This document shows, in pieces, positions 5,469 through 5,671 of a stretch of 5,671 bases of DNA (positions are counted from its first letter, which is position 1; the number at the start of each line of letters is the position of its first letter). Under the pieces are notes generated by a model. It was not told the DNA's origin and ran no database searches. It worked only from the letters and a program-made list of their open reading frames with translations. The translations under genes and the position numbers were made by a program. The DNA is from Methylomarinum sp. GTDB taxonomy: Bacteria; Pseudomonadota; Gammaproteobacteria; Methylococcales; Methylomonadaceae. The DNA is taken from assembly GCA_013139755.1 (NCBI GenBank), contig WTAG01000633.1, forward strand, positions 1-5,671, read 5' to 3'.

Positions 5469-5492
5469 AAACCTCTTAATTAAGGGTTTTTT
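5469..5492 (+). terminator. Probable rho-independent terminator of the 73-aa gene
   Basis: AAACCT (5469-5474) pairs with GGGTTT (5484-5489), the T5474-G5484 pair being a wobble, around a 9-nt loop, and the right arm runs into six T's (5487-5492). The stem is short and not GC-rich, so this is moderate support. It is correctly placed downstream of the stop at 5426. Confidence 0.5.
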
Positions 5493-5564
5493 ATGGCTAT
5501 CAAAAACAGGGAAGCCGAGATAAAAAAGCCTGACGCGGGGGAAAAATGCATAACAAGTAACTAA

Positions 5565-5671
5565 TTAAGGAGCCTCTGATTAAGTCTGGACGAAGTAGAT
5601 TATGCTCATAATATTCAGATTCAAGGCAAAAATCGCACGTAATAGCAGGCTATTGCGAAGGTTTTTAACGC
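5565..5671. mobile_element. Edge of an IS5-type insertion sequence or MITE, cut by the window
   Basis: From G5569, GGAGCCTCTGATTAAGTC looks like the terminal inverted repeat of IS5-family elements, which typically begin GG(A/G)... and contain ...AAGTC. It is preceded by TTAA (5565-5568), which fits the 4-bp YTAR target duplicated by the IS5 group. The following sequence has no ORF but two hairpins: ATTATG-CT-CATAAT (5599-5612) and a 9-bp stem CGTAATAGC/GCTATTGCG with one wobble (5638-5646/5649-5657). This matches the untranslated leader I remember in front of such transposases, but it also fits a transposase-less MITE. The transposase and other end lie beyond 5671. Family assignment is from memory of terminal patterns. 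Confidence 0.5.

Overview
The window is about 5.7 kb of AT-rich DNA that reads like a gammaproteobacterial chromosome. CysM, ThpR and a YdbH-like AsmA-type protein are typical of that class, and so is the tiny DUF3012 lipoprotein. The GTAG-headed palindromic repeats resemble those I associate with methanotrophs (Methylococcales) and related aquatic gammaproteobacteria. The class is fairly safe; the order is a guess from style.

Layout. From 1 to 1472 (minus) lies the first 490 codons of a large exported YdbH/AsmA-like envelope protein; its 3' end is outside the window. Then comes cysM (1693-2583, minus), the PLP enzyme cysteine synthase B, and thpR (2911-3420, minus), a LigT-type 2H phosphodiesterase. 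The gaps between these three genes hold small paired palindromes of the REP/REPIN type. A 56-codon orphan ORF lies on the plus strand (3604-3774). Next are three small minus-strand genes for exported proteins: a DUF3012 lipoprotein (3866-4027, too short for routine ORF calling), a 98-residue secreted protein (4077-4373, start moved inward to a strong ribosome site) and a probable monohaem c-type cytochrome lipoprotein (4557-4904). A 73-residue cytosolic orphan follows on the plus strand (5205-5426) with a likely terminator. The right edge (from about 5569) looks like the terminus of an IS5-type insertion sequence or a related MITE.

How it fits together. No single pathway ties the window together. 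The left half is housekeeping: envelope lipid transport, sulfur assimilation and RNA end processing. The middle is a cluster of short exported proteins, one carrying haem c. The right is accessory DNA leading into a mobile element. I see no CRISPR array, tRNA, rRNA, toxin-antitoxin pair or defence system. The most informative non-genic signal is the repeat content: one family of inverted arms with covarying stems around cysM/thpR, and a second GATAACGC-headed repeat flanking the cytochrome gene.
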